Below are positions 33,631 to 43,150 of a stretch of 64,000 nucleotides of DNA, one piece after another (positions within the stretch are counted from its first letter, which is position 1; the number at the start of each line of letters is the position of its first letter). The stretch is from Aureimonas phyllosphaerae (GTDB lineage Bacteria; Pseudomonadota; Alphaproteobacteria; Rhizobiales; Rhizobiaceae), in the NCBI RefSeq assembly GCF_900113065.1, contig NZ_FOOA01000001.1:558001-622000 (forward strand), given 5' to 3'. A program made the translations under genes and the position numbers. Below the pieces are notes generated by a model. That model saw only the letters and a list, made by a program, of their open reading frames with translations. It was not told the origin of the DNA and did not search any database.

Positions 33631-35253
33631 ATGATCCGCCTTGAGAGCATCGGCAAGCAGAACGGCAAGCAGATCATCTTCATTGAGGCGTCGGCCGCGC
33701 TCCAGCGCGGCGAGAAGATCGGTCTCGTCGGCCCGAACGGTGCGGGCAAGACGACCCTGTTCCGCATGATCACGGGTTCGGAACTGCCCGACGAAGGCCA
33801 GGTCTCGGTCGATCGCGGCGTGACGATCGGCTATTTCAGCCAGGACGTCGGCGACATGGCGGGCCGCAGCGCGGTGGTCGAGGTGATGGACGGCGTCGGT
33901 CCCGTCAGCGCTCTGGCTGCCGAGATGGCCGAACTCGAAGCCGCCATGGCAGACCCCGACCGTGCCGACGAGATGGACCAGATCATCGCCCGCTACGGCG
34001 AGGTGCAGGGCAGCTACGACGAACTCGACGGTTATGCCCTCGACGGCCGCGCCCGCGAGGTGCTCGACGGTCTCGGCTTCACCCAGTCGATGATGGACGG
34101 GGATGTCGCCAAGCTCTCGGGCGGCTGGAAGATGCGCGTCGCGCTCGCCAAGATCCTCCTCATGCGCCCCGATATCATGCTCCTCGACGAGCCGTCGAAC
34201 CATCTCGACATCGAGAGCCTGATCTGGCTCGAAAGCTTCCTCAAGGGGTTCGACGGCGCCGTCCTGATGACCTCGCACGACCGCGAGTTCATGAACCGCA
34301 TCGTCAACAAGATCATCGAGATCGACGGCGGCGCGCTGACCTCCTATTCCGGCGACTACGAGTTCTATCGTCAGCAGCGCGCCATCGCCGAGGTGCAGCA
34401 GCAGGCGCAGTTCGAGCGCCAGCAGGCGATGCTGGCGAAGGAGATCGCCTTCATCGAGCGCTTCAAGGCGCGCGCCAGCCATGCCGCGCAGGTGCAGAGC
34501 CGGGTGAAGAAGCTCGACAAGATCGACCGCGTCGAGCCCCCGAAGCGCCAGCAGACGGTGCGCTTCGAATTCCTGCCGGCGCCGCGCTCGGGCGAGGATG
34601 TCGCGACGGTCAAGGCAGTCTCCAAGCGCTATGGCACGCGCACGATCTACGACGCGCTCGACTTCCAGGTGCGCCGGCGCGAGCGCTGGTGCGTCATGGG
34701 CGTGAACGGCGCGGGCAAGTCGACGCTGCTCAAGCTGATCGCCGGCACGTCGGAACCGGACTCCGGCACGGTGACCCGGGGTCCGAGCGTCAAGATGGGC
34801 TATTTCGCCCAGCATTCGATGGAAGTCCTCGACGGCGAGCGGACGGTGCTCCAGTCCCTGGAGGACAGTTTCCCGCAGGCGGGACAGGCTCCCCTGCGCG
34901 CGCTCGCCGGCTGCTTCGGCTTTTCCGGCGACGAGGTCGAGAAGAAGTGCCGGGTTCTGTCGGGCGGCGAGAAGGCGCGTCTCGTGATGGCGCGCATGCT
35001 GTTCGACCCGCCGAACTTCCTCGTCCTCGACGAGCCGACCAACCATCTCGACATCGCCACCAAGCAGATGCTGGTCGAGGCGCTCTCCCGCTTCGAGGGC
35101 GCGATGCTCTTCGTCAGCCACGACCGCCACTTCCTGGCGGCGCTGTCGAACCGCGTGCTGGAACTGACGCCGGAAGGCCCGCATCTCTACGGCGGCGGCT
35201 ACAGCGAATATGTCGAGCGCACCGGCCAGGAAGCGCCGGGGCTTCGCAACTAG
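33631..35253 (+). CDS. ABC-F family ATPase (ribosome-associated type)
   Basis: A 540-aa protein with two ABC ATPase domains and no membrane segment. First domain: Walker A GPNGAGKTT, signature LSGGWKMR, Walker B IMLLDEPSNHLD. Second domain: GVNGAGKST, LSGGEKAR, FLVLDEPTNHLD. Between them is a charged P-site tRNA interaction-type linker (VQQQAQFERQQAMLAKEIAF..., RVKKLDKIDRVEPPKR). ABC-F proteins act on the ribosome in translation or antibiotic protection. The start at 33631 matches the family N-terminus MIRLESIGKQNGKQ; the upstream open frame is not conserved-looking. Confidence 0.93.
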   Translation: MIRLESIGKQNGKQIIFIEASAALQRGEKIGLVGPNGAGKTTLFRMITGSELPDEGQVSVDRGVTIGYFSQDVGDMAGRSAVVEVMDGVGPVSALAAEMAELEAAMADPDRADEMDQIIARYGEVQGSYDELDGYALDGRAREVLDGLGFTQSMMDGDVAKLSGGWKMRVALAKILLMRPDIMLLDEPSNHLDIESLIWLESFLKGFDGAVLMTSHDREFMNRIVNKIIEIDGGALTSYSGDYEFYRQQRAIAEVQQQAQFERQQAMLAKEIAFIERFKARASHAAQVQSRVKKLDKIDRVEPPKRQQTVRFEFLPAPRSGEDVATVKAVSKRYGTRTIYDALDFQVRRRERWCVMGVNGAGKSTLLKLIAGTSEPDSGTVTRGPSVKMGYFAQHSMEVLDGERTVLQSLEDSFPQAGQAPLRALAGCFGFSGDEVEKKCRVLSGGEKARLVMARMLFDPPNFLVLDEPTNHLDIATKQMLVEALSRFEGAMLFVSHDRHFLAALSNRVLELTPEGPHLYGGGYSEYVERTGQEAPGLRN

Positions 35254-35288
35254 CTCGCACGGCATTTCGCCGGGCGGCGGGAATGACA

Positions 35289-35303
35289 GGCTCGTCGCGA
35301 GCC
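35289..35303. terminator. Hairpin between convergent ABC-F and GMC genes
   Basis: GGCTCG-TCG-CGAGCC forms a 6-bp stem with a 3-nt loop in the 62-bp gap between convergent genes. There is no T run, so termination is only suggested by position. Confidence 0.35.
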
Positions 35304-35315
35304 GTGGCCCGACTT

Positions 35316-36944
35316 TCAGGTGTCCGCGCGCATCATCTCGGCGGCCTTCTCCGCGATCATCACGGCCGGAGCGTGGGTATTGCCGGAAACGATCGTCGGC
35401 ATGATCGAGCAATCCGCGACCCGCAGGCCTTCGAGGCCGCGCAGGCGCAGTTGCGGGTCGACCACGGCATCGGGATCGACGCCCATGCGTGCGGTACCGA
35501 CGGGATGGAAGATCGTCGTGGCGATGTCGCCGGCCGCTTCCGCCAGTTCCGCGTCGCTCTGCAGGTGGGCGCCCGGCTTGAACTCTTCCGGCCGGTAGCG
35601 TTCGAGACGCCTCGTCGCCATCAGCCGGCGTGCGGCCCGGATCGAAGCGGCGGCGACCTCCCGGTCGCCCTCGGTCGACAGGTAGTTCGGCTGGATCGCG
35701 GGCGCGGCGAAGGGATCGGCGCTTGCGATCCGGACATGACCGCGAGATTCCGGACGCAGGTTGCAGACCGAGACCGTGATCGCGGGGAAGGAATGCAGCG
35801 GCTCTCCGAAGCGGTCGAGCGACAGTGGCTGGACGTGGAACTCGATATTGGCGGTCTCGAACCGCGGATCCGATTTCATGAAGATGCCGAGCTGGCTCGG
35901 CGCCATCGCCATCGGCCCCGAGCGCTTCAGTGCATATTGCAGGCCGATCTGCGCCTTGCCGAGGAGCGTCGCCTGCCATTCGTTCAAGGTTCGCGCTCCC
36001 TCGATGCGGAAGGCGGTGCGGATCTGGAGATGGTCCTGCAGGTTGGCGCCGACGCCCGGCCGGTCGAGCACGACGTCGATACCGTATCGCCGGAGAAGGT
36101 CGCCCGGACCAATGCCGGACAGTTGCAGAAGCTGCGGCGTGCCGATCGCGCCGGCGGACAAGACGACGTCGCCGTGCGCCGTGGCGGGCCGGCCGTCGAG
36201 ACGCAAGTCGAGGCCGACCGCTCGCCCGTTCTCGATGCGGATGCGCTCGGCCTGGGCCTTGGTCAGGATGCGCAGGTTCCCGCGATGCCGGATCGGTCCG
36301 AGAAAGGCCCGCACGGCGTTGAAGCGCAGGCCGGACTTCTGCGTCACCTCGAAATAGGACGAGCCGAGATTGTCACCGGCGTTGAAGTCGTCGATCTGCG
36401 GCACGCCGAGCTCCTCGGCAGCCTCCCGGATCGCGTCGAGGATCGGCCAGGACAGGCGCTGCTTCTCGACCCGCAACTCGCCGCTCTGGCCGTGGAATGG
36501 TTCGTCCATCGCATGATGGTTTTCGGAGCGGCGAAACAGCGGCAGGACGTCGTCCCACCCCCAGCCGACATTGCCGAGTTGGCGCCAGCCGTCGTAGTCG
36601 GCCGCCTGCCCGCGCATGTAGATCATGCCGTTGATCGAGGAGCAGCCGCCCATGACCTTGCCGCGGGGATAGGCGAGCCTGCGCCCGTTCAGCCCGGCCT
36701 CGGCTTCGGTCGAGTAGCCCCAGTCGGTCCGCGGGTTGCCCATGCAGTAGAGGTAGCCGACCGGAATGTGGATCCAGTGGTATCGATCGGAGCCGCCGGC
36801 TTCGAGCAGGAGCACCGTGTTCTTCGGATCGGCGCTCAGCCGGTTGGCAAGGACGCAACCGGCCGAGCCCGCGCCGACGACGATATGGCTGTAGCGGCCG
36901 AGATCGAGGCGGCCGCCGTCGGAAACTCTCCTTATCGTCGTCAA
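35316..36944 (-). CDS. GMC-family FAD-dependent oxidoreductase (choline/alcohol dehydrogenase type)
   Basis: A 542-aa GMC flavoprotein. The FAD-binding dinucleotide motif HIVVGAGSAGCVLANRLS and LLEAGG are near the N-terminus; PRGKVMGGCSSINGMIYMRG and the GMC signature GAIGTPQLLQLSGIGP follow; the C-terminal catalytic His/Asn region is FHPVGTARMG and SGNTHAPAVMIAEK. Substrates are alcohols such as choline or polyethylene-glycol-like compounds. I take TTG at 36944 as the start because GGGGAGG lies 10 nt upstream; an ATG at 36998 lacks a site. There is no clear operon partner. Confidence 0.88.
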   Translation of the reverse strand: MTTIRRVSDGGRLDLGRYSHIVVGAGSAGCVLANRLSADPKNTVLLLEAGGSDRYHWIHIPVGYLYCMGNPRTDWGYSTEAEAGLNGRRLAYPRGKVMGGCSSINGMIYMRGQAADYDGWRQLGNVGWGWDDVLPLFRRSENHHAMDEPFHGQSGELRVEKQRLSWPILDAIREAAEELGVPQIDDFNAGDNLGSSYFEVTQKSGLRFNAVRAFLGPIRHRGNLRILTKAQAERIRIENGRAVGLDLRLDGRPATAHGDVVLSAGAIGTPQLLQLSGIGPGDLLRRYGIDVVLDRPGVGANLQDHLQIRTAFRIEGARTLNEWQATLLGKAQIGLQYALKRSGPMAMAPSQLGIFMKSDPRFETANIEFHVQPLSLDRFGEPLHSFPAITVSVCNLRPESRGHVRIASADPFAAPAIQPNYLSTEGDREVAAASIRAARRLMATRRLERYRPEEFKPGAHLQSDAELAEAAGDIATTIFHPVGTARMGVDPDAVVDPQLRLRGLEGLRVADCSIMPTIVSGNTHAPAVMIAEKAAEMMRADT

Positions 36945-37189
36945 ATCGGCGTTGCCTCCCCGCCTTGCATCGCACCGTCGCGGCGGGCAAACGCCCATGA
37001 ACAGGGCCCGACGCCCATGCGGCCCGCAACGCGGCTTCGCGCCCCGCATAGATCCGCCCCATCAATCTCGATGGCTCTCCCGGCGGTTCCGAAATGCAGG
37101 ATGCACGAGCCGGGGCCACCGCGTCGAGCCCCATCGCGCAATCCTGAGTGACCCGTCTCGGACAGCAGGGAGGCGCCGAGCGGAAAGCC

Positions 37190-38473
37190 TTAGAGAGCGC
37201 GGACCACAGGCGGCTCGTCGATCGCCAAATCGACGCCGCCGATCAGCGATAGCGCCGTCTCCAAGAGAACGGTTGCGCCCGCGAGCACGTGACGGGGCTC
37301 CACATATTCCGCTTCGTTGTGGCTGATCCCGTCTCGGCACGGGCAGAAGATCATCGCGACGGGCGCGCACCGCGCGAGGTAAAGCGCATCATGGAACGCG
37401 CCGGAGACGATCCGGCGGGATCGGAGGCCGGCGCGCCGAGCGCTCGCCTCGACCCGCTCCAGCATCAGTTCGGGAAAGGCGGTCGGCGGCATATCGACGA
37501 GGCGGCGGATCGAGAGCTGGCAGCCGCCCTCCTTGGCGACGTCCCGCAGCACGTCTTCGATCCGTCCGGCGAGTGAGGCGAGGACGGCCGCATCGGGGTG
37601 GCGCAGGTCGATCGTCAAGCGCACGCGCTCGGGAACCGCGTTGACCGAGCCGGGCTCGGACGCGATGCGGCCGATGGTGAAGCGCGCCTCGGGATCCGAC
37701 GGCATGATGGTCCGATAGAACGCCGCCATGGCGGCGGCCGCCGTGCGCATCGGGTCGCGGCGGAACTCGAGAGGGGTCGTCCCCGCATGAGCCGCCTGCC
37801 CCTCGATCTCGACATCCAGCCAGAGCGTCCCCTGAATGCCGGTGACGACGCCGACGGGAATGTCCTCGCGCTCGAGGACCGGCCCCTGCTCGATATGGAG
37901 TTCGAGATAGGCGGCGATCGGAAACCCGAGCGGGACGATCGGCACCGGAAGGGCTGCGACTGTCGCCGCAAGTTCGTCACCGAGGCGTGCGCCGTCGGGC
38001 GAGCGCGCATCGCGCCATGCCGCCGGAAGCGAGCCGCCGGCAAAGGCCTGCGACCCCATGGCGCCGGGCGCGAAACGGCTGCCCTCCTCGTTGGTCCAGA
38101 CGACGACCTCCTGCGCCCGTTCGCACACGACGCTCGCGTCCTCCAGCGCCTCCAGCACTTCGAAAGCGGCCAGAACGCCGAGCGCCCCGTCGAAGCGCCC
38201 GCCGGTCGGCTGCGTATCGAGATGGCTGCCGAGGAGCAGCGGCGACAAGGCGGTATCGGTGCCGTCGCGGCGCAGGAAGAGGTTGGCCGCTTCATCCTGC
38301 CGGACATGGAAGCCGCGCGCCCCGGCAAGCTCGGTCAGGAGGGCGCGGGCCTGCCGGTCGCCTTCGGTAAGGGCCTGGCGGTTGACCCCGCCCCTTGCCG
38401 TCGCGCCGATCGCCGCGAAACGATCGAGACGCTCCAGAAGACGCTCGGACCGGATCGCGGGTCGCCCGATCAT
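37190..38473 (-). CDS. M20-family amidohydrolase (N-carbamoyl amino acid/allantoate amidohydrolase type)
   Basis: A 427-aa metal-dependent amidase. The conserved set of the HyuC/AllC/beta-ureidopropionase group is present: GSHLDTQPTGGRFDGALGV, NEEGSRFAPGAMGS, LELHIEQGPVLE, GAFHDALYLAR and GISHNEAEYVEP. Such enzymes hydrolyse N-carbamoyl or ureido groups, releasing ammonia and CO2. It is the last gene of the eight-gene minus-strand operon and overlaps the BtpA gene by 4 bp. It could also act on ureides made near the rut region, but operon context favours the sugar-type pathway. Confidence 0.9.
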   Translation of the reverse strand: MIGRPAIRSERLLERLDRFAAIGATARGGVNRQALTEGDRQARALLTELAGARGFHVRQDEAANLFLRRDGTDTALSPLLLGSHLDTQPTGGRFDGALGVLAAFEVLEALEDASVVCERAQEVVVWTNEEGSRFAPGAMGSQAFAGGSLPAAWRDARSPDGARLGDELAATVAALPVPIVPLGFPIAAYLELHIEQGPVLEREDIPVGVVTGIQGTLWLDVEIEGQAAHAGTTPLEFRRDPMRTAAAAMAAFYRTIMPSDPEARFTIGRIASEPGSVNAVPERVRLTIDLRHPDAAVLASLAGRIEDVLRDVAKEGGCQLSIRRLVDMPPTAFPELMLERVEASARRAGLRSRRIVSGAFHDALYLARCAPVAMIFCPCRDGISHNEAEYVEPRHVLAGATVLLETALSLIGGVDLAIDEPPVVRAL

Positions 38474-39312
38474 CGACCGAGCCTAGCCGTGAACGCCTTC
38501 ACGCGGCCCGGATCGACTTGGTTCCACCAGACGCCGTCGTATTTCAGCGAGCTCGCGACGATCACCCCGTCGGCGACCGAGAGGATGTCGCCGACGTTCT
38601 CGGGCGTCACGCCGCTGCCGACCAGCGTCGGCAGGTTCGCCGCCTCCTTGATCATCCGGATGTAGGACAGCTCTGCCACATGTCCGGTGCGCTGGCCGGT
38701 TGCGATCACGACGTCGGCGTCGAAGAAGACGAGGTCCTTGACCTGTTCCTCGACCGGCCGATCGGCGACGATGGCGTGCGCGCCGTGCTTCACATGCGCG
38801 TCGGCGAAGATGCGGATGCCCTTGGCCCGAAGCCGCGCGCGGTAGCGCATGGCGCGCGCCGCCTCGCCTTCCACGAAGCCTTCGTTGGCGACATAGGCAT
38901 TGGCCCACTGGTTGACGCGCACGAAGGCGGCGCCGGCGGCGCTGGCGATGGCGAGCGCGGGGATCGCGGCATTGGCGAGGACGTTGATGCCGATCGGGCG
39001 GCCGAGTTCGCGCCGGATGCGGTCGGCGACCACCGACATGTGCGCGGCGGTCTCGGGGCCGATCGCATCGGGCTTGGAAAAGGGTACGTCGCCATGGTTC
39101 TCGACGATCACCCCGTTGCAGCCGCCCTCCAGATAGGCGCGCGCGTCGTCGAGCCCGCGCTGGTAGATCGTCTCGACCGCCTCGCCGTCATGGCGCGGGC
39201 TTCCGGGCAGCGGTGCGAGGTGCACGACGCCGATAATGGCGCGGCGGCTGCCGAAGATGTCGTGGAGCGCATCGCCGGATGCCTGTCCGATGGGCTTGGA
39301 TGGGGTGCTCAT
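38470..39312 (-). CDS. BtpA/SgcQ family TIM-barrel protein
   Basis: A 280-aa BtpA-family protein (COG0434, SgcQ). Typical motifs are IGVVHLAPLPGSPRHDG, NGVIVENHGDVPFSK, GINVLANAAIPALAIA, FVRVNQWANAYVANEG and LVGSGVTPENVGDILS. BtpA was named for photosystem I biogenesis in cyanobacteria, but bacterial members lie in sugar operons and are predicted phosphosugar or nucleosidase-like enzymes. The start at 39312 overlaps the PfkB stop (ATGA). Its partnership with a PfkB kinase suggests it acts on the phosphorylated product. Confidence 0.88.
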   Translation of the reverse strand: MSTPSKPIGQASGDALHDIFGSRRAIIGVVHLAPLPGSPRHDGEAVETIYQRGLDDARAYLEGGCNGVIVENHGDVPFSKPDAIGPETAAHMSVVADRIRRELGRPIGINVLANAAIPALAIASAAGAAFVRVNQWANAYVANEGFVEGEAARAMRYRARLRAKGIRIFADAHVKHGAHAIVADRPVEEQVKDLVFFDADVVIATGQRTGHVAELSYIRMIKEAANLPTLVGSGVTPENVGDILSVADGVIVASSLKYDGVWWNQVDPGRVKAFTARLGR

Positions 39313-40214
39313 GCGCTCTCTCTCGTATGCCATGCGTGAAACTCGTCGCGGCTGGGGCCGCAGCCGAAGGTGCCGGCCCGCGTGACGGCCACCGCCGCCG
39401 CCCGGGCCGCGAGGTGAAGGGCCGGTTCGAACGCGTCGCCGAGCAACAGCCGGGCGGCCAGCGTGCCGCAGAAGACGTCGCCCGCACCGCTGGTGTCGAG
39501 GGCCTTTGCGGGAACGGCCGGATGGAATCGGGGCGCCGCGGCGTGGTCCCGCAGTGCGACATACCCGTCGGCGCCGAGCGTGACCACCGCGGCGCCGCCG
39601 CTCGTGCGCGCGAGGCGTTCCGCGATCCGGCCGGGATCGCGCTGCCCGGTGAGGGCCTCGCCCTCGCCGCGGTTGACCACGGTGACGGCCGGCGCGCCGG
39701 GAAGTCCGTCGGCGCGCTCGCCTAGCGGACTGGCGTTCAGCACCGTCAGGAGGCCGAGCGCGCGCCCCGCCTCGAGCGCGGCGCGCGTCGCAGCCGGGGT
39801 GAGGTTGCCCTGCAGGACGAGCGCGTCGCCCGGCCGTGCCGCGGCCAGCCAGCCGCTCGCCGCTGGGTCGAAGGCCCGCGCGCAGGCGACGGCGCTCACG
39901 ATCTGGTTCTCGCCCCCCGCGTCCACGAGAATGGCGGAGCGGTCGGTCGGCAGCGGCAGCACCGTGAGGCCGTGATCCGACAGGCCGGCCTCGACGAGCC
40001 CCCGGCGGACGAGCGTCGCCTCCGCATCCGAGCCGATGGCCGACCAGAGGTGGACCTCGGCGTCCGCACGCCACGCGGCGAGCGCCTGGTTGGCGCCCTT
40101 GCCGCCGAGCGCGACGCTGCAATCGATCGCATTCAGCGTCTCGCCGGGCTCCGGAAAGCGGGCGAGGCGGAATGTCGTGTCGAGACAGACGTTGCCGACG
40201 ACATGCACGGGCAT
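39309..40214 (-). CDS. PfkB-family carbohydrate kinase (ribokinase-like)
   Basis: A 301-aa ribokinase-fold kinase. Signature 1 is in NAIDCSVALGGKGANQALAAWR and the anion-hole/catalytic Asp motif is ALDTSGAGDVFCGTLAARLL. The start at 40214 gives MPVHVVGNVCLDTTFRL. It phosphorylates a sugar or nucleoside; which one is unknown. It is located between the GATase-like and BtpA genes, overlapping the latter by 4 bp. Confidence 0.92.
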   Translation of the reverse strand: MPVHVVGNVCLDTTFRLARFPEPGETLNAIDCSVALGGKGANQALAAWRADAEVHLWSAIGSDAEATLVRRGLVEAGLSDHGLTVLPLPTDRSAILVDAGGENQIVSAVACARAFDPAASGWLAAARPGDALVLQGNLTPAATRAALEAGRALGLLTVLNASPLGERADGLPGAPAVTVVNRGEGEALTGQRDPGRIAERLARTSGGAAVVTLGADGYVALRDHAAAPRFHPAVPAKALDTSGAGDVFCGTLAARLLLGDAFEPALHLAARAAAVAVTRAGTFGCGPSRDEFHAWHTRESA

Positions 40215-40227
40215 GCGGCCGCGCTCC

Positions 40228-40995
40228 CTACTTCGCGGTCGCCCAGTCGAGCATGGCGGAGAACAGCTTGGCATAGCCGTCCCAACGGATGAACTCGCCC
40301 GGCAGCCAGTGCGGGCCGACGTCCGAGGTCCAGACCACCGAGCGGCCTTGCCCATACGTGCCGGTGACGAGGAGCGGCTGCGAGCCGTAGTCGGCCGAGA
40401 CCGTTGCCAGCACCTCGGCGCCGGGTTTCAATTCCACCTCATTGTAGCCGAGGAGCACCGGCCATTCGGTGCCGAGACCGTTCAGGATCGGATGCGAGGC
40501 CTCGCCGGTGACCACGGGCGAGAAGCCCTCGGGCACCTCGACGCGGTCGTCGAAGCGCAGGCACGTGACGGGCAGGACGTCCTCGACCGGCGTCCGGGCG
40601 TAGCGCGCGCCGCCGTTGATGCCCTGGAAGGAATAGTAGCCGCCGAACATCAGGAGAGCGCCGCCCCCATCGACGTAGTCGCGCAGGAGCTTCAGGCGGT
40701 TCGGCGTCGTCTTGGAGTGGATCCAGGTGTCGGGATGCAGCAGCAGCGTGTTGGCGCCGATGTCGGAGAGGATCACCGCATCGTACTCGCGCAGGGCCTC
40801 CATAGTCTGCGGGAAGTCCTTCTGCGCCGCATGGGCGGGCATGAAGGTGATGTCGTAGGCGCTGTCCTTCAGCGCGGCCAGAAGCTCGTCGGCGCCCTGG
40901 TGGTAGGTCACGGTCGGGAACTGATCGAAGCCCTTGATGTGGGTCGCGGTCGACACCCAGCTTTCGCCGGCGAGGAGCACCTTCTTGCGGGTCAT
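40228..40995 (-). CDS. ThuA/class-I glutamine-amidotransferase-like protein (COG5426)
   Basis: A 255-aa flavodoxin/GATase-fold protein: KKVLLAGESWVSTATHIKGFD at the N-terminus, YDAVILSDIGANTLLLHPD, GGALLMFGGYYSFQGINGG and GQGRSVVWTSDVGPHWLP. It resembles COG5426 (STM3548-like) proteins, which lack a clear catalytic Cys triad, as does this one (no Cys at the nucleophile turn, GGYYSF). The role in sugar operons is unknown; it may be a structural enzyme analogous to ThuA. It lies 30 bp after the phosphotriesterase-like gene. Confidence 0.8.
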   Translation of the reverse strand: MTRKKVLLAGESWVSTATHIKGFDQFPTVTYHQGADELLAALKDSAYDITFMPAHAAQKDFPQTMEALREYDAVILSDIGANTLLLHPDTWIHSKTTPNRLKLLRDYVDGGGALLMFGGYYSFQGINGGARYARTPVEDVLPVTCLRFDDRVEVPEGFSPVVTGEASHPILNGLGTEWPVLLGYNEVELKPGAEVLATVSADYGSQPLLVTGTYGQGRSVVWTSDVGPHWLPGEFIRWDGYAKLFSAMLDWATAK

Positions 40996-41025
40996 ATCGA
41001 ATTTCCTTGAGCGAAGGGAAAAGGA

Positions 41026-42120
41026 TCAGGCGGCCGCGAAGACGGCGCGCGGATTGTCGGTCATGATGGCGTCGATCACCGCTCCCGGCACGCCATGGCG
41101 CTTCAGGCGCGGCACGAAATGGCGCAGCACGTGGGCGTAGCCGAAGCCGCCGTAGCGGGTAAGCATCATCTTCAGGAAGACGTCCTGGCTGAGGAGGATG
41201 CGGTCGGCGAAACCCTCGTCCACCAAGGTGCGGATCGCGCGCGCGTTCTCCTCGTCGGAGGGGCACTGGGCGTCCTGGTCGGCATAGTAGTAGTCCATGC
41301 CGATCATGTCGTATTCCAGAAACGCGCCGCGCCGCGCCAGGCTCGTCTGGTAGGGGATGTCGTCGTGGCTCGGGTTCATGTGGCAGAGGACGGTGTGCCG
41401 AAGATCGGCGCCCTCGCCTTCCACGACGTCCAGCACCTCGTGCGCCAGACGCTCCCAGCCCGGCAGATGGATCGAGAGCGGCACGCCGGTACGCGCCGAG
41501 GCCCGCGCCGCGCCGCGCAGCGACTTGCGCTCCTCGGGCGTGAAGTCCTTGGACACGCCGACCTCGCCGATGATGCCGGCCATGATCTCGGGCCGGTCCT
41601 CGGTGCCGCCGACGTCGCGCACGATCAGTTCGGCGACCTCGTCGACGTCCATGCCCTTCAGCCAGTCGGGATGGCTGAACTCGAGGTAGAAGCCCGAGCC
41701 CATCACGATCTTCAGTCCGCTCATGCGCTGGATGCGCCGCAGCCCTTCCGGGTCCCGCCCGATGCCGAAGTTCGTCGGGTCCACCACCGTGTGGCCGCCG
41801 AGCGCCTGGAACATCCTCAGTTCCGATAGCGCGAGGTCGCCGTCGTCGAGCGAGACGTTGTCGCGGTTCATGTAGGGGTTCATGCGCAGCTCGCCGATGA
41901 TCTCGATGCGCACGGGGCCTTCGTGTCGCACCGGATCGGGCGGGTGGCACGGACAGCGCCAGGACTTGGCGCCTTCGAGGAAGACGTGCTCATGCATCAG
42001 CGTCACGCCCATGTCGGACACGGGGGACGGTCCGTCCACCGTCATCACATGGCCGGAGTGCACGCCGATGCCCGATGGCACCCCGCGCCGGCCTGCCGGA
42101 TCCCGGAAGTCGAGCGCCAT
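41026..42120 (-). CDS. Phosphotriesterase-family (PTE-like) amidohydrolase/lactonase
   Basis: A 364-aa TIM-barrel metal enzyme. Metal ligands are visible as TLMHEHVFLEG, GIIGEVGVSKDFTPEE (Glu in place of the carboxylated Lys, as in the PHP/PTE-like subgroup), LSIHLPGW, LCHMNPSH and ILLSQDVFLKMM. PTE-like proteins in sugar operons often act as sugar lactonases or phosphodiesterases. The reaction here is unknown. It follows the permease gene by 4 bp and belongs to the same operon. Confidence 0.9.
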   Translation of the reverse strand: MALDFRDPAGRRGVPSGIGVHSGHVMTVDGPSPVSDMGVTLMHEHVFLEGAKSWRCPCHPPDPVRHEGPVRIEIIGELRMNPYMNRDNVSLDDGDLALSELRMFQALGGHTVVDPTNFGIGRDPEGLRRIQRMSGLKIVMGSGFYLEFSHPDWLKGMDVDEVAELIVRDVGGTEDRPEIMAGIIGEVGVSKDFTPEERKSLRGAARASARTGVPLSIHLPGWERLAHEVLDVVEGEGADLRHTVLCHMNPSHDDIPYQTSLARRGAFLEYDMIGMDYYYADQDAQCPSDEENARAIRTLVDEGFADRILLSQDVFLKMMLTRYGGFGYAHVLRHFVPRLKRHGVPGAVIDAIMTDNPRAVFAAA

Positions 42121-42124
42121 CGGA

Positions 42125-43150
42125 TCAGCGCCCGCGCGAGGCGCCGCGGAACAGGCGGAAGTTCAGCCAGATCGCGACGAGGATAATGCAGCCGGTGATG
42201 ATCGGCGTCAGGAACGGCGACATGTGGGCGAGGATCAGGCCGTTGGCGATGACGGCGACCGTCAGCGCGCCGAGCACGGTGCCGACCATCGTCCCGCGTC
42301 CGCCGAAGAGCGACGTTCCGCCGAGCACCACGGCCGCGATGACGTCGAGCTCGAACCCCTGGCCGGAGTTCGACGAGCCGGAGCCGAGCCGCCCGGCGAG
42401 GACGACGCCGGCGAGCGCGGCTGCCGTCGACGAGAGCATGTAGACGCTGAGGAGCGTGCGCCGGACGTCGACGCCCGCGCGCCGCACCGCCTCCTTGTTG
42501 GCGCCGATGCCCGTGACGTAGCGGCCGAAACGCGTGCCGTTGAAGGCGAGATAGGCCGCCAGCAGCACGGCGAGCGCGATCCAGGCCGGGATGGGCACGC
42601 CGAGGAACCAGCCGCGGCCGAGCGTCACGAACATGCTGTCGGGCTCGATCGGGATCGAGTAGCCGCCGGTGATCAGGAGCGCGACGCCACGGATTACCGA
42701 GAGGCCGGCGAGCGTCACGATGAAGGCGGGAATTCCCTCGTAGGCGATGAAGAAGCCCTGCAGCGCGCCGATCAGGGCGCCGAGCACCAGCATGGCGAGG
42801 ATCGTCAGCGGCCAGGGCAGGCCCCACTGGAGGAGCGCGGCCGAGAGGGCGCAGACGAGGGCCAGCACGGAGCCGACCGAGAGGTCGATGCCGCCGGTTG
42901 TGATGACGAAGGTCATCGACGCCGCGACGATGAGGAGCGGCGCGGACTGGCGGACGATGTTCAGGAGATTGGGCGCGGACAGGAAGGCGCCGGTGGTCAG
43001 GCTGAACAGGAGGCAGACCAGGATGAAGAAGATCGCGATCGAGCCCACCGCGCCGTTGGCGATGAAGCGGTCGCGAAAGGTGGCCTTGCGCACCCGCGGG
43101 GGTGCCGCCGCATGGAGATGGGCGCTGCCGCCCGCGATCCCGGAACTCAT
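42125..43150 (-). CDS. Ribose-type ABC sugar permease (RbsC-like)
   Basis: A 341-aa inner-membrane permease of the BPD_transp_2 family with about 8-10 helices. The signature FVITTGGIDLSVGSVLAL is present, as is GGTSLFGGRGTMVGTVLGAL. The start at 43150 overlaps the ATPase stop by 4 bp. It partners the ATPase and binding protein upstream to import a sugar or sugar-like solute. Confidence 0.93.
   Translation of the reverse strand: MSSGIAGGSAHLHAAAPPRVRKATFRDRFIANGAVGSIAIFFILVCLLFSLTTGAFLSAPNLLNIVRQSAPLLIVAASMTFVITTGGIDLSVGSVLALVCALSAALLQWGLPWPLTILAMLVLGALIGALQGFFIAYEGIPAFIVTLAGLSVIRGVALLITGGYSIPIEPDSMFVTLGRGWFLGVPIPAWIALAVLLAAYLAFNGTRFGRYVTGIGANKEAVRRAGVDVRRTLLSVYMLSSTAAALAGVVLAGRLGSGSSNSGQGFELDVIAAVVLGGTSLFGGRGTMVGTVLGALTVAVIANGLILAHMSPFLTPIITGCIILVAIWLNFRLFRGASRGR

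Noticed and set aside
33481-35979. 832-residue minus-strand frame over the ABC-F gene
   Set aside because: It is antisense to an ABC-F ATPase with all Walker and signature motifs; no homology of its own.
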